Below, piece after piece: positions 35,052-45,592 of a DNA stretch of 64,000 nt. The position numbers and the translations under genes are program-made. This DNA is from Parasitella parasitica. Taxonomy: Eukaryota; Mucoromycota; Mucoromycetes; Mucorales; Mucoraceae. The notes under the pieces were generated by a model that saw only the letters and a list, made by a program, of their open reading frames with translations, was not told the origin of the DNA and did no database searches. The DNA lies in assembly GCA_025201805.1 (NCBI GenBank), contig MU619273.1, positions 165,329 through 229,328 on the forward strand. Direction: 5' to 3'. Position 1 is the stretch's first letter, and each line of letters begins with the position of its first letter.

Positions 35052-35696
35052 ATGGATGCTTCACTAGAATCAATATTAGAATCCAAAGATAACCGCTATA
35101 ATGACTTTACTATGTATATGCACCACACTTATTGTATAGAGAATTTGTATTTCTGGCAAGACGTGCAGAATTACAAACTAAGCCCGGCTTTAAAGAAGTA
35201 TCAAACCATGATCAACAACTATATTGTAACAAACGCACCGTATGAAATCAATATACCCTGGGATATGCGACAAAATGTACTAGACAACCACTCCCCGCAT
35301 TGCTTTGACGAAGCCGCTGAAGCCATATTAGAGCTCATACGGGTCAACTCATATTTGCCATGGTATCAAGACCACTGCAACACGCACTATGTTGCTCCTA
35401 GAAATTCTTTATCACCCTCCCTGTCATTTCCTGAGCGCTGGAATATCATAAAGCATAAACAATCCTCTTCATTTAGTATCAGTCGGCCAAGCTTTAGTTC
35501 TGTAAGATCATCCTCAGCGACTTCCATGTTTAACCTGGCTAGCGATAATAGGGCAAATTCAGCGTCTACAAACAAATTAGCTGGCATGTTCCAAAGAAAA
35601 CGCCAGGCCCTTATGATTCGAATGAAAAGGACGTTTATAGAGCATGATTTTAATAATAAAAATAATAATGGCTTTTCTTGGCTTGCTAAGAAGTAG
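35052..35696 (+). CDS. RGS-domain protein (regulator of G-protein signalling)
   Basis: Intronless, 214 aa. The RGS box spans about residues 5-120: LESILESKDNRYNDFTMYMH, IENLYFWQDVQNYK, a central YIVTNAPYEINIPWDMRQNV (the AxxEINI/V motif contacting G-alpha), FDEAAEAILELI and a closing SYLPWYQ. RGS domains accelerate GTP hydrolysis by heterotrimeric G-alpha. The remaining 90 residues are Ser-rich with basic patches (FQRKRQALMIRMKRTF). Its 3' end is 103 bp from the convergent KH gene. It neighbours PDE and PKA genes, consistent with a cAMP/G-protein theme, although clustering may be chance. Confidence 0.85.
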   Translation: MDASLESILESKDNRYNDFTMYMHHTYCIENLYFWQDVQNYKLSPALKKYQTMINNYIVTNAPYEINIPWDMRQNVLDNHSPHCFDEAAEAILELIRVNSYLPWYQDHCNTHYVAPRNSLSPSLSFPERWNIIKHKQSSSFSISRPSFSSVRSSSATSMFNLASDNRANSASTNKLAGMFQRKRQALMIRMKRTFIEHDFNNKNNNGFSWLAKK

Positions 35697-35799
35697 TGCA
35701 AAACTATCAACAGGTCTTCTTTCGTGTTTATAGTGCTGGAGTAACACCACACAAATGGAGCAATAAACAGGATTTCAGGTATAATTTATAGTGTTGTTG

Positions 35800-36581
35800 T
35801 CATGGAAATTCACAGTAAACTTCTTGGTTTCTGTCTGGTGATTGCACAATGTCTGTAAACAGCAAATCATCTTCCTTTTCTTGCTGATAGAATTTGTTTT
35901 CTGGCGCACACATGGCTAATGTCAGGTTTTCATCCAACTGCCGTGTCAGTAACTTCACTGCGAGGTAAAAGTTTCGGATGCTTTCTTTGTTGCCAATCGA
36001 AATCCGCACGATACGTTCTGTTGAGTTGGGTAGATTTTGCGACATGATTCTGATTTCCGTGTTTGTTTGTAATGCAATCACTCCAAAAACGTTTTCTCCA
36101 TTTTGGCTTCTTCCGCCTTCTTTTAAATATTGAATCAGAAAATCTGGCAACACAAAGTCTACGCCATTTTGTGTCTGTACGAAGAGGAAGGAAGAAAAGG
36201 AGGGGAGGGGGGGGGGGGGAAGGGTATATTAATCAACCTTGTAAGGGTCCATTGTCATAATTTTCTACGTACTGGATCATTGTAGGATTCAACGAGCATT
36301 TCAAAGCAGTTCGTGCATGCCATCGCACAATCCTCGGCTCTTCCTTTTATTAAAAAAAGCCTCATAAACGGACGTAGAGATTCGTACTTTGTAAATTGCA
36401 GAAGAACATGATAAAAATTCGAGATGCTCTGGATTGTTTTGCCTTTTTGGCCGATGATTTTACCAGTGTGGATTCCCGGTAGAAGCAATCGTAAATTGAT
36501 TCTATTTTCTTTATGTGATTTCTCGTAATTAATGTAGGATTCTATTAAATCGATTCCAGAGAGATGTGATGGAGAATTCAT
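35800..36581 (-). CDS. KH-domain RNA-binding protein with one canonical and one degenerate KH
   Basis: CDS complement(join(35800..36174,36273..36581)), 227 aa. The intron (GTACGT...CGTACAG, 98 nt) contains a long C-tract on the coding strand. KH1 is clear: INLRLLLPGIHTGKIIGQKG with GKTI, i.e. a GQKG GXXG loop. The second exon has a KH-like end (IRIMSQNLPNSTERIVRISI, ESIRNFYLAVKLL) but the GXXG loop is replaced by SQNGENVFG, so KH2 is degenerate. Start MNSPSHLSG (36581) was chosen because upstream codons are a proline/glutamine run; an in-frame ATG at 36656 would add 25 residues. Target RNA unknown. Confidence 0.75.
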
Positions 36582-37371
36582 GGTAGAATGTTGTTGTTGT
36601 TGCTGGTGTTGGAGGGGGGGTGGGGGGAAAAAAGTAAGGTCAATCACAGCACTCACTTTTTATAAATCCCGTTGTGTGCAAATTAAAAATTCTTGATTCT
36701 CATCAAAGATAGAATGAACTCGTCTAAATTTTGAAGAGAAATAGCCCATCTTAACTAGTACTATACTTGAATATGATCTCACAAGGTGGAATTCTAGAGA
36801 ATGATGCCAGTAATAAATGTTGAATCGATGTTTTGTGGTCTCCCTTCGGGCTGAAGGTAACTGGAACTACAAATCGACATGACTAACTCGATTGTAAAGA
36901 GCTGCAAGACAAAAAAAAAACTTCAAATTTTGGGGATCATTGAAAAACGTCAAGATTCAAGGGGAACATTGCCGAGTATCATAGAAGGAATTTTTTTCAT
37001 CAAGACGGATCGTTCCCCAAATCACTCCAGATGGCTTTAGATTCAAAAATTTCGTGAATACCATTCAGAGTAGAAACATAAAATAAAAAAAACTTTTTAC
37101 GGTATCATACAAGTGCTGAATACATCAAATGTTGAGATTTTGTAGTCAAAGGTCGCTGTACTCGATTATTTTCCCACACCACTACCACCATTTTCAAGTG
37201 ATATCCGTCTTCTGTGTTACTTTACCACTTTATAACTGTGGTTATGCAGGTTGTTAGGGAGATCTATTGCAAAGCTACTTTTCTGATATGTTCATTAAAC
37301 AGTGTCGCTAAGCTGACGTGAACAAGTAGGCATTTAATAACAAGTTTGGAAAAAAAAAACCAGACAGGGAC
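36582..37371. other. Intergenic
   Basis: About 790 bp between two minus-strand genes; includes the promoter of the KH gene and the 3' flank of PRPS. No further feature seen. Confidence 0.55.
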
Positions 37372-38396
37372 TTATTGAGGAACGACATTGTGAAATAAAT
37401 AAGAGACAGATTCGCCATTGTGAGTTCTGCAAGATGCAAAGGTGTCAACTGCATGCAATTAATGTATGTGGTATTATCTTACCTTCTAATGGCTTCGGCG
37501 ATTGTAGGCGAAATATCAATGATGTCAATCTTGGGGCAGAGAGCCATCTTGTCTTCAGAAGGGATAGTGTTTGTAATAACAATCTTTTCAATCACTGACT
37601 CATTAATAACCTTGATGGCCTTGCCAGACAAGATGCCATGAGCAACAATGGCATACACCTTTTTAGCGCCATGTTCCATTAGAGTCTTTGCTGCTAGCCC
37701 CAATGTACCACATGTATCAGCCATATCATCTACCAAAATTGCAATTTGCCCGCGAACATCGCCAACCAGCACCATTCGAGATACCTCGTTTGCCTTTTTG
37801 CGTTCTTTATGAATTAACGCAAAATCCAGCTCAAGATTGTCCGCAATAGATGTAGCACGCTTGGCACCGCCTGCATCAGGTGAAACGATCACGGCATTTT
37901 GCCAACTGGGGATTTTCGTTTTAATGTAATGGATAGTGGAAGGCTCGCAATACAGATTATCCACAGGGATATTGAAGAAGCCTTGGATTTGTGATGCGTG
38001 CAAGTCCATGGTGATTACATGATCTGCACCGGCCACAGTCAACATGTTTGCAGTGAGTCGTGCAGTAATAGGAGCTCTGCTTTTATCCTTTTTATCTTGG
38101 CGTGCATAAAAGAAGCAAGGGATTACAGCGGTAATGCGGCGAGCAGATGCAGTTTTACAGGCATTGATCATGATGAGCAATTCCATAAGGCTATCGTTGA
38201 TTTCGCCACAGCCTGACTGAATGATAAACACATCTTCATCACGGACAGACTCTCCAATGGTGACGGATGTCTCTTGATTGGAGAACTTGATGACGGTTGC
38301 TTTCGCCAGCTGAAGGCCCATACGCTTTGCTACCAATTGCGCAAGTGCCGGCGAAGCATTGCCAGCGAATATCTTGATGGCATTATCGGTTGACAT
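37372..38396 (-). CDS. PRS: Ribose-phosphate pyrophosphokinase (PRPP synthetase)
   Basis: CDS complement(join(37372..37426,37483..38396)), 322 aa, the class I length. It makes PRPP from ribose-5-phosphate and ATP for purine, pyrimidine, NAD, His and Trp synthesis. Motifs: [86 protein letters not shown], and the PRPP loop [17 protein letters not shown]. The last 55-nt exon, found after a GTAAGA donor, supplies the family ending NGESVSYLF. Start [10 protein letters not shown] (38396) is canonical; an in-frame ATG at 38459 would add an unlikely leader. Paralogues elsewhere in the genome are likely. Confidence 0.95.
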
Positions 38397-38598
38397 GACG
38401 ATTGAAGTTATACAATGTGTCAAAACAGATGAAAAGGATTTTCGTCTGTGACCGTACACACACAGGATATCGGAAACAAATGTGAAATCACAGGCTATTG
38501 AAGGGTCTCAGAAGAGAAAAAAATAAAAAAGGCGTTTATTATTATGTACAGGCAAGAGGAAAGAAGATTGCAAAATATGTATAGGCGCAAGTGATGCT

Positions 38599-38850
38599 TT
38601 AATCATCGAAAACAGCATTTACCGAAGGAGTAAATACGGTGGTATCATTGGCAGTGGTGCCTGAAGCAGTGGCATTGGAGGAAGCGACAGATACATGTCC
38701 TTGAGGAGTATAAAGGGTGGAGTCAGTCAACGGTGCAGCTTGGTGGTGTGCCTTTTCGAACTGCATGCGCACAGAAGAGCTGGCAAAAGTACGGGCCATA
38801 GATTTGGAGAGAGCAGGACGAGCAATGCGAGAGACAACGGCAGAGTTCAT
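38599..38850 (-). CDS. Small probable mitochondrial protein (83 aa)
   Basis: Start chosen at MNSAVVSRIARPALSKSMAR (38850), a textbook amphipathic presequence rich in Arg/Ser/Ala with no acid, followed by TFASSSVRMQFEK, where processing is plausible. The mature part is short, polar and Thr/Ser-rich (LYTPQGHVSVASSNATASG) and ends VNAVFDD. No family recognised. 202 bp upstream of it is the PRPS start, same strand. Confidence 0.6.
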   Translation of the reverse strand: MNSAVVSRIARPALSKSMARTFASSSVRMQFEKAHHQAAPLTDSTLYTPQGHVSVASSNATASGTTANDTTVFTPSVNAVFDD

Positions 38851-39625
38851 TTTGGCGTAAAAAGAGATAATGAAGAAAGAAGACATCTGAGGCTGCTGAG
38901 GGTCCTATTTATATATGGAAGAACGACAAACAGCATTTTATCTTGCAAAGCAGGATTACTTGATTCGAACCAAACAAATATTATTCATGTGACCCTGTAA
39001 CTTTTGGCAGAGACTTATACAATGCCTTGGATCGACTCATATTCCAATCAATCGAACAACTAGTGCGCAAAATCCAATTTCATTGGCAACAGTTTTTTGT
39101 TGGGGAACTCTTCTTCTTTGAGGGAATCACTGCCTTAAAAGGGTTTCTCTCCTTTTAGAAATACTTAAAGATATGTGTGGTATAGCGGACGTTACTGCCG
39201 ATCCCCTTGGTTCGAAGATACCCTCTGTATGTTTGTTTGCTTGGCAAGTTCACACAGCAGAGCAGCGTTTCAAATGTAGGGGGTTTCTTTTATTTCTAAT
39301 CGTTTTATCCGCACATTTCATCATGTATACACAATAGCCATTCGATCCAATCACAGTCATTGTACCAGAGGCTGTTTGATGTGAAATTCCAAATAATAAT
39401 GATGAATCATTAGAAATGAAATGTCTCGTTGGAGGAAGAAGGAGTGTCCGTAAACACCCATCTTTTCATATGCTGTCAAACTCTACTGATTTACATCATA
39501 AAACACTCCCAACTACCGCACTAAACCAGAGAGAAGGACTCGGTCGAAATTTAGCGCGTGGTTTCATCATTAGTTTCATTTCATCCGCCAAATCCGCTTG
39601 AAATCACAAATTTCTATTTTATTTA
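38851..39625. other. Intergenic
   Basis: About 775 bp. A tRNA-promoter-like A-box/B-box pair near 39178-39220 was considered and rejected because spacing and stems do not fit. No gene supported. Confidence 0.5.
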
Positions 39626-41233
39626 CTAAAAATCAGGAAACTTTTCTCTATAAGGATCCTCAGCAGGAAGGCCGTATTGCTCGTTACTTTCGGGATATCT
39701 GTCGAAATGACTAGCATCACCATCGCCACGGATTTGTGGGATATAAGGCGCTCTAATCTGTTTGTTAGCGACGCGATCAAAGTCTACGCCTTGGAACCAA
39801 GGGTGATTCTTGATATCGTCAGCACCATTCTTCAGATTACCATATCGACGAGACAAATCAGATGTTAGCAAGTGCTTCAACAAATCCTTTGCATTTGGAT
39901 CGAAATAAGACGGCCAGCGAATCTTGCCCTGCAAGATCTTTTCATAGAGCTTCAAGTGGTCATCATCATAAAATGGTGGATAACCTGCCAGCATTTCAAA
40001 TATCAGAATACCCAAACTCCACCAATCGACTGCTTTGCCGTAACCTTTGGACTGAATCACCTCTGGGGCTGTGTGTGGTTTTGTTAGTTGGAATGAGTAA
40101 AATGAGGCATACAACCTCCAAGCTTACCAAGATAATCAGGTGTACCACAAAGCGTCCATGTAATGTCGGGTACATGTTTGGCAAATCCAAAATCAGTAAT
40201 TTTGATATGGCCGTTGGCATCCAACAACAAGTTTTCAGGCTTCAGATCGCGGTAAACGACATCCTTTTTGTGAAGATACTCAATTGCCAGTGTCACCTCA
40301 GAAGCGTAGAATTTCGCAACATGGTCAGGAAAACGCTACAACAAAGTCAGCCAACTGACAAGATGTGAAAGAGAGAGAGAGAGCACACTTCCTTACCTTG
40401 CTTTTTCTTAGCACACTAAATAATTCACCTCCGGGAACGTAATCCATTGTCATGTAGAGGTTGACGTCGTCTTGAAAAGTGCCCCACAGGTTGACCAGGA
40501 ATGGATTGGCTACGGATTCCAATATGTGTTTTTCATTATTGGTGTGCTCCACCTGCTTCAATCGAACCACTTCGGTCTTTTTCAAGACTTTGATAGCGTA
40601 ATACCTGCCGTTGTGTCTTGATTGAGCTAAATGAACTCGACCAAACGAACCAGTGCCCAGCGTGCGCAACAAATGAAAGTCGTCCAGTTTGAGTCTGGGT
40701 CTATTTTTGCGTTGATCCATAATAGCAGCGTCGTAGTGTTGATATTTGGATTTTAATGCAGCGCGACCTTGCAAAAATAGATTCAGCCGTGTGCGCTCAA
40801 AAATCCTAAATCATATGAAAATATTTACCTCCTTGCGGTTGCTCTGGTTGCTGGTGATTAGCTTGCTCTATTGCCAATTTGGTTAGACACATGTCTGGGG
40901 TATCCTCCAGACCAACCCAACTTTACCAGGCGTATCAATATCCATGTTTTGATGCGATTCTTGCGATTGTCTCGGTGTTACATAGCCAGTTGCATAGTGG
41001 GTACTACTATTGCCAGCTTCTTCTTGGACATTTGGTAATTGAGACTGTGGTTGTTCTTGGGTCGAGTTTGTTGCATGGGAGGACGAAGTCGAGGAGTGTG
41101 GCGTATGGATACCAAAAAATGACCTATTACTGTCGTTTTTTGATAGTTCTGGCTGTTGCTGCATTTGCGGTTCTCTTGTTTGATTGTGATTTGCGTGCTT
41201 GGCTCTGTCAATGATTTTATTGAAAAAAGACAT
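39626..41233 (-). CDS. cAMP-dependent protein kinase catalytic subunit
   Basis: CDS complement(join(39626..40068,40128..40335,40397..40767,40829..40867,40927..41233)), 455 aa, including a 39-nt exon. AGC kinase with all key motifs: glycine loop [13 protein letters not shown], catalytic Lys in [29 protein letters not shown], activation loop [15 protein letters not shown] (spliced), [14 protein letters not shown], and the C-terminal hydrophobic motif FPDF, the PKA-type ending. The first about 130 residues are a Gln/Ser/Asn-rich extension without domains, as in other fungal PKA catalytic subunits. Phosphorylates targets when regulatory subunits bind cAMP; in Mucorales PKA controls dimorphism and growth. 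Usually one of several paralogues. Confidence 0.95.
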
Positions 41234-41354
41234 GTTTCCTGTGTGTATTTAAATATGTAACAAAAAAAAGTGAATTAGAGAAAAGAAGGTTTGTGTTTTA
41301 GGAAAAAAGAAAAATCCTTCATAACAGACGCACGCACACACACGTTTGGTTACA

Positions 41355-41612
41355 TCAAATGATAATGCATCTTGGAAAAAAAAAAAAAAAAGAAGGACTG
41401 CTTACAACCCACATTATGTAACGTTTGTTTCGGTGAATATCTTCAAAAAACGTCCTTGATGGTATAGCATTTGCATGTAATGATTTGCAACATAATTCCA
41501 CGAATTCACTCGTGCTGTGTACGCTACTTTTGAAAATGTAATTTGCCACATCTTGTTTGCGAATGACTCCAGAACGAAGGTGATAATGCAGCTCATTTGA
41601 CTCGGTTGCCAT
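41355..41612 (-). CDS. Small unknown protein or orphan exon
   Basis: A frame starting MATESNELHYHLRSGVIRKQ and continuing through FVELCCKSLHANAIPSRTFF looks coding to residue about 70 (HRNKRYIMWV). A GTAAGC donor then precedes a T-run ending CCAAG; splicing there would give a 75-residue product ending shortly after ATGCATTATC. Unspliced, it reads a phenylalanine run. Reminiscent of an N-terminal helical segment of a larger protein, but no family recognised and the possible intron (about 37 nt) would be unusually short. Confidence 0.35.
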   Translation of the reverse strand: MATESNELHYHLRSGVIRKQDVANYIFKSSVHSTSEFVELCCKSLHANAIPSRTFFEDIHRNKRYIMWVVSSPSFFFFFPRCIII

Positions 41613-42878
41613 TCGACTGCAATCGCTGGCATGAAACCCAAAATAGCCCTGGTCTTAATTTTTTCAGTCTAGCAAAATAAACTTTGTAGTCTTTAAACAC
41701 ACTATTAATTGCAATCGATGCACGTTCATTACCTTTAATGCGATTTATTTACGAATATTAAGCTTGTTCTATCAGCTCATAAACCGATCTGTTTCGTTTT
41801 ATAGCATAGACATTGGTATTCTATTTAGATTTAGAGATTTGTGATTTTGGCAAATGTACTTTTTAACATCATTCATTCATTGATTAGGATTCGAAGCTGA
41901 TTTTCAAATTGCTGAGTCAATTATATGTAATTTACGACCTGCTGGAGGGATTTGTTGAAATCAGTATGATGATTAAGAGCAGGGAGAGACAGCCCTTTTA
42001 GAATAAATCAACATCTCAGTGTTTCTGTGAAAGTTTAAGGAGTAATGAGAAGCTCAGGGATGTAAATCAAGCATAACTGCTCATTTTATACACTCAGCAG
42101 TGAGTGGAACAAAACTAGTAAAAAGTGAAGAAGCTTTGTTGTGAAACCTGTTGGCAATGTGGCCTCTCTTGCTGCTGTAAAGAAGCCAATGCATGACCAC
42201 ACCAGATACTAATTCTTTTCGTTGTATATTCAAATTAGAGGCTACTTGATTAATATTTTATTATCATAAAAATTAGCATAACTTTTAAAACAACTTTTAA
42301 AATTAGACTAGTTGCAGTTAATGATTTATTGCAAGCGAATGCTTATACATTTCAAGTATAGACATAAAAACCTTCCTGTTTTCGCACAAAATTGCATAAT
42401 AAAGCTGATTCTGTCAATAGCAGACGTTGCATTATAACCCTAACTTATGTCTGTACATTAGCAGGTGAGAACAGCAACATTTAGAACTGGATTGACCTCC
42501 GTATATTTCAAGTAGATTTGTAATTTTGACAACATGGAAATTTGATATGCATTGTTGTTTATCGCTTTGTATTACGCCTAACCGATTGGTTGCGGTCGTA
42601 GCGGCCCGGGCTCCAATGAAGGGCCTAACGCTGCACAAACTACATCCATAACCAGACATTCATGCTTGTTCAAATCGTCAAGTATTCATGATATAGTTCT
42701 GTAAAAAAGAATATAAAATCAAATAGAGCAGTCAAAGCTGAATTCTAGAAATATAAGCACAAAACTTTGACTGAAAAAAATCATTCGATAACGTATTCAT
42801 GTCTGTCATTGATACCGATGGTGACACGCTGCACCTGTATCCCGTCTTGACACAGGCAGCATTGAAACGCCGGATTCG
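41613..42878. other. Intergenic, upstream of CYP51
   Basis: About 1.27 kb of AT-rich DNA without supported genes; the right end is the CYP51 promoter. A 75-codon minus-strand frame at 42432-42659 has no motif. Confidence 0.55.
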
Positions 42879-42886
42879 TATAAAAG
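42879..42886 (+). promoter_or_regulatory. TATA box of CYP51
   Basis: TATAAAAG 80 bp upstream of the ATG at 42966. Confidence 0.6.
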
Positions 42887-42965
42887 GATTGAGCAAAAAG
42901 CATAACTAATAAATGCTCATATTCTCTATCCTGCTCCTATATTATTTATACCAAAAGATCTATTA

Positions 42966-44618
42966 ATGGCAATAATCTCTACTCTTCTGTCAGGATTTTC
43001 CATCGCTGACTTTATTTATAAGGCTTTCATGGCCCTTGTCTTCTATTGGGGTTTTCATCTTATATCCCAGATGGTAAGTCGCAGAGATGTTTGCGCGCAC
43101 AGACCTGATTGCCTAATATGCTGCAATAGCTCATCCCCAAGGACCCCAATGTTGTTCCTACTGTATTTTCTTGGGTCCCAATCATGGGCAATGCGGTTGA
43201 ATTTGGAAAGTGAGTGATATATAGATATATATATATGCTGTAATTCAATTAGTTTAACAAACTATCACATTAGGGATCCCATCAAATTTCTGCAAAGCTG
43301 CCAAAAAAAGTATGGCGATGTCTTTACCTTCCAGCTTTTGAACAAAAAGGTCACTGCTTGCTTGGGCCCTGATGGCAACCAGTTTGTATTCAATGCCAAC
43401 CAAAATGTTGCTTCTGCTGCTGCTGCTTATAACCATATGACCAAGTATGTCTTTGGCGACGATATTGTATTTGACGCTCCTCACAGCGTCTTTATGGAGC
43501 AAAAGAGATTCATCAAGGGCGGTTTGAATGTCGAGACTTTCCGTAAGGATGTTCCGCTTATCATTGAAGAGTGCCACATGTTTTTTGACAAGTTTGAAAA
43601 GTCTGGTATTGTGGACTCCTACAAGATGTTTGGCTCGCTCATCATCAATACGGCCTCTCGTGCTCTTCTTGGTCTGGAAATTCGTAATGCGCTCGATGAT
43701 GGCATTGCCCAACTCTACTACGACCTGGACCAAGGTTTCCGTCCTATTAATTTTATGTTTCCCAACCTGCCCCTCCCTGCTTATCGTAAACGCGATGAAG
43801 CTCGAGGAAAATTGGCTCATCTCTATGAAAAGATTATTGAAAACAGACACGCTGATACATCTGGAATTGTCCATAATGATCTTCTCCAGGCACTCATGGA
43901 TGCTCGATACAAAGACGGCTCTGCTCTTCCTAATCATCAAATTTGTGGCATCTTGACCGCTGCTCTTTTTGGGGGCCAACATACTTCGTCGACTACTTCT
44001 GCTTGGACTATTTTGGAACTTGCCTACCGTCCCGATGTTATTAAGGCTGCTCGTCAAGAGATGATTGAAAAGCTCGGTTCTCTTCAAGTCGAATTTACCT
44101 ACGATAATTTGGAAGAATTAACATTCTTGGAAGATATTGTTAGAGAAACTCTGCGACTTCATCCTCCTATTTTCAACATGATGCGTCGTGTTGTTGCTGA
44201 TAAAATGATTTATGAAAAGTCAGGTCTTGAGATCCCTAAGGGCAATTTCCTTTGCGCTGCTCCCGGTGTCACTCAAATCGATCCTGCTTACTTTCATAAT
44301 CCCATGAAATGGGAGCCCAAACGTTGGTCTGAGAAAACTGACCCTATCCATCAGCTTGAAATAGGCGACGATGCCAACATTGACTACGGTTTCGGCGCTG
44401 TTGGCATCTCCTCCCGCAGTCCTTTCCTTCCTTTCGGTGCTGGCCGTCATCGCTGTATTGGCGAAAAGTTTGGTTATTTGCAACTGAAGGCCATTATTGG
44501 TACATTTATCAAGAGATTTGATTTCGAAGGCCTGACTGAAAATGTTCCAAAGCCTGACTATACCTCTATGGTTGTTGTTCCCAAAGACAGTAGAATCCGC
44601 TTTACTCGCAGAGACTAA
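42966..44618 (+). CDS. CYP51: Sterol 14-alpha-demethylase (CYP51, mucoralean F5-type)
   Basis: CDS join(42966..43073,43130..43209,43274..44618), 510 aa. ER-anchored P450 removing the 14-alpha methyl of lanosterol/eburicol in ergosterol synthesis and the target of azoles. Features: N-terminal membrane helix (KAFMALVFYWGFHLISQM), the proline-rich entry FSWVPIMGNAVEFGK, the I-helix GGQHTSSTTSAW, ExxR in VRETLRLHPP, and heme-binding FGAGRHRCIGEKF with Cys at residue 457. In the B-C region the usual VYD is IVFDAP, placing Phe exactly at residue 129; position 293 in the I-helix is Ala. Y129F (with a nearby V-to-A change) in the F5 paralogue has been linked to intrinsic short-tailed azole resistance of Mucorales (from memory). 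A second, F1-type paralogue is expected elsewhere. Confidence 0.95.
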
Positions 44619-44733
44619 ACAACCTTGGCATTCTATAATTTCATTTCAACGCATTCATTTTTCTTTCAAAACAATTTGCTCATTTTTCATTTGATATGCA
44701 TAGAAACACAATAAAGATTCTTTTATTTATTTT

Positions 44734-45168
44734 TCAACTGTATGATTTTGTTGTTTCTGTGAGTGTTGAAGTGTTATTAAAGATGTACAGGTGCGCGAAA
44801 TACAACCCAGTCCCGATCAAGATCAGAATCATACTGAACCGAACAAACCCATAAACTAGACGATAAATCCACTTGAAAATGCCCATAATCATACAATAGA
44901 AGATGTACAAGATAACTAGCGACAAGAATATGCCCGTGATATTGGATTCGATGATCATTTGTGAGATCATACCATACAGCTGTCGAACAAAAGCAGGCGA
45001 GCTTGACAAAATATACGAAACAGCTGTTCTTGCTGTCGCCATAACTTGCTCCGGGGCAGGCAGAGGAATATTCGATTTTTGAAGATTCACATAGCAAAAT
45101 GTGTAGGCCTCTGAGATGAGTTGAAATGCTTGCAATGTTACGTTGAAAGAGTTGTTGAAATTATCCAT
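44734..45168 (-). CDS. Small membrane protein, Apq12-like (nuclear pore assembly and biogenesis) candidate
   Basis: Intronless, 144 aa, convergent with CYP51 (115 bp between stops). The N-terminal 70 residues are soluble and helical. Two hydrophobic segments follow, ITGIFLSLVILYIFYCMIMG and VRFSMILILIGTGLYFAHLY, separated by the short amphipathic-looking FKWIYRLVYG. That helix-amphipathic-helix hairpin near the C-terminus is the arrangement of Apq12/Brr6-associated proteins of the nuclear envelope-ER. I see no decisive sequence signature, so the family call is tentative. Confidence 0.5.
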   Translation of the reverse strand: MDNFNNSFNVTLQAFQLISEAYTFCYVNLQKSNIPLPAPEQVMATARTAVSYILSSSPAFVRQLYGMISQMIIESNITGIFLSLVILYIFYCMIMGIFKWIYRLVYGFVRFSMILILIGTGLYFAHLYIFNNTSTLTETTKSYS

Positions 45169-45186
45169 TCCTGGTGTCTGGAGAAC

Positions 45187-45214
45187 AAAAAAAAAAAAAA
45201 AAAAAAAAAAAAAA
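45187..45214. repeat. 28-nt poly(A) tract at element edge
   Basis: Uninterrupted A run between the 5' end of the Apq12-like gene and the tandem repeat that opens the recombinase/helicase locus. Confidence 0.85.
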
Positions 45215-45225
45215 GGAAGATTAAG

Positions 45226-45304
45226 GCCTGGCTTTTTTTTTTCTTTTCACGCTTTTGCCTGGCTTTTTTTTCTTTTCACGCTTTTGCCTGGCTTTTTTCT
45301 TTTC
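45226..45304 (+). repeat. Tandem repeat, three units of GCCTGGC-T(n)-CTTTTCACGC
   Basis: Three near-identical units of about 27-30 bp (GCCTGGC, T-run, CTTTTCACGCTTTT), the last truncated. One unit in inverted orientation precedes the exon-1 copy at the other side of the locus (about 49970-50005). So the unit belongs to the upstream region of this gene family, or to a terminal inverted repeat. Confidence 0.8.
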
Positions 45305-45315
45305 AGGATTGAAGC

Positions 45316-45546
45316 ATGTTTGTAATTTCAAGAGAACAAGCAATTTGCCTATTTTATGCGGTACCGTATAATAAAGAAAATGCAGAGAAGTACACCAAGA
45401 CGATTGACGAAATGGAGGATATTACGATTTGTTACTCAGAAAATCCTAAACAACCATTTCTTTGTTCATTAAAATCAATGATTGCCAATCCATCAGAATA
45501 CAATGCAATTTTGAAGAATAACAGTCAAGAAAAAGAAGAGAGCTAA
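45316..45546 (+). pseudogene. Solo, truncated copy of the recombinase-like gene's first exon
   Basis: A 76-codon frame beginning MFVISREQAICLFYAVPYNK. The minus-strand gene at 49968 begins MFVISREQAICLFYAIPYNK; similarity continues for about 70 residues (NAEKYTK, IDEMED, then a diverging tail with the shared QEK). The tail ends at a stop without the donor splice site or downstream exons seen in the full copy. Only 46 bp separate its stop from the convergent end of the interrupted gene (45593). Best read as a decayed inverted partial duplication. It could still encode a short protein, since no stop interrupts the similar region. Confidence 0.65.
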
Positions 45547-45592
45547 TAGTAATTTTAAATCGATGATAATAATACTTTATACAAAATAAAAA

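Noticed and set aside
38397-38459. Upstream in-frame start of PRPS
   Set aside because: The canonical enzyme starts at the internal Met just before KIFAGN; the extension has no targeting character.
39173-39225. tRNA-like A-box (TGGTATAGCGG) and B-box (GGTTCGAAG)
   Set aside because: The boxes are too close for a full tRNA, and neither the T-stem nor the acceptor stem pairs.
45121-45325. Overlapping plus-strand frames through the tandem repeat
   Set aside because: Products are Lys and Phe runs from the poly(A) and T-rich repeat units.
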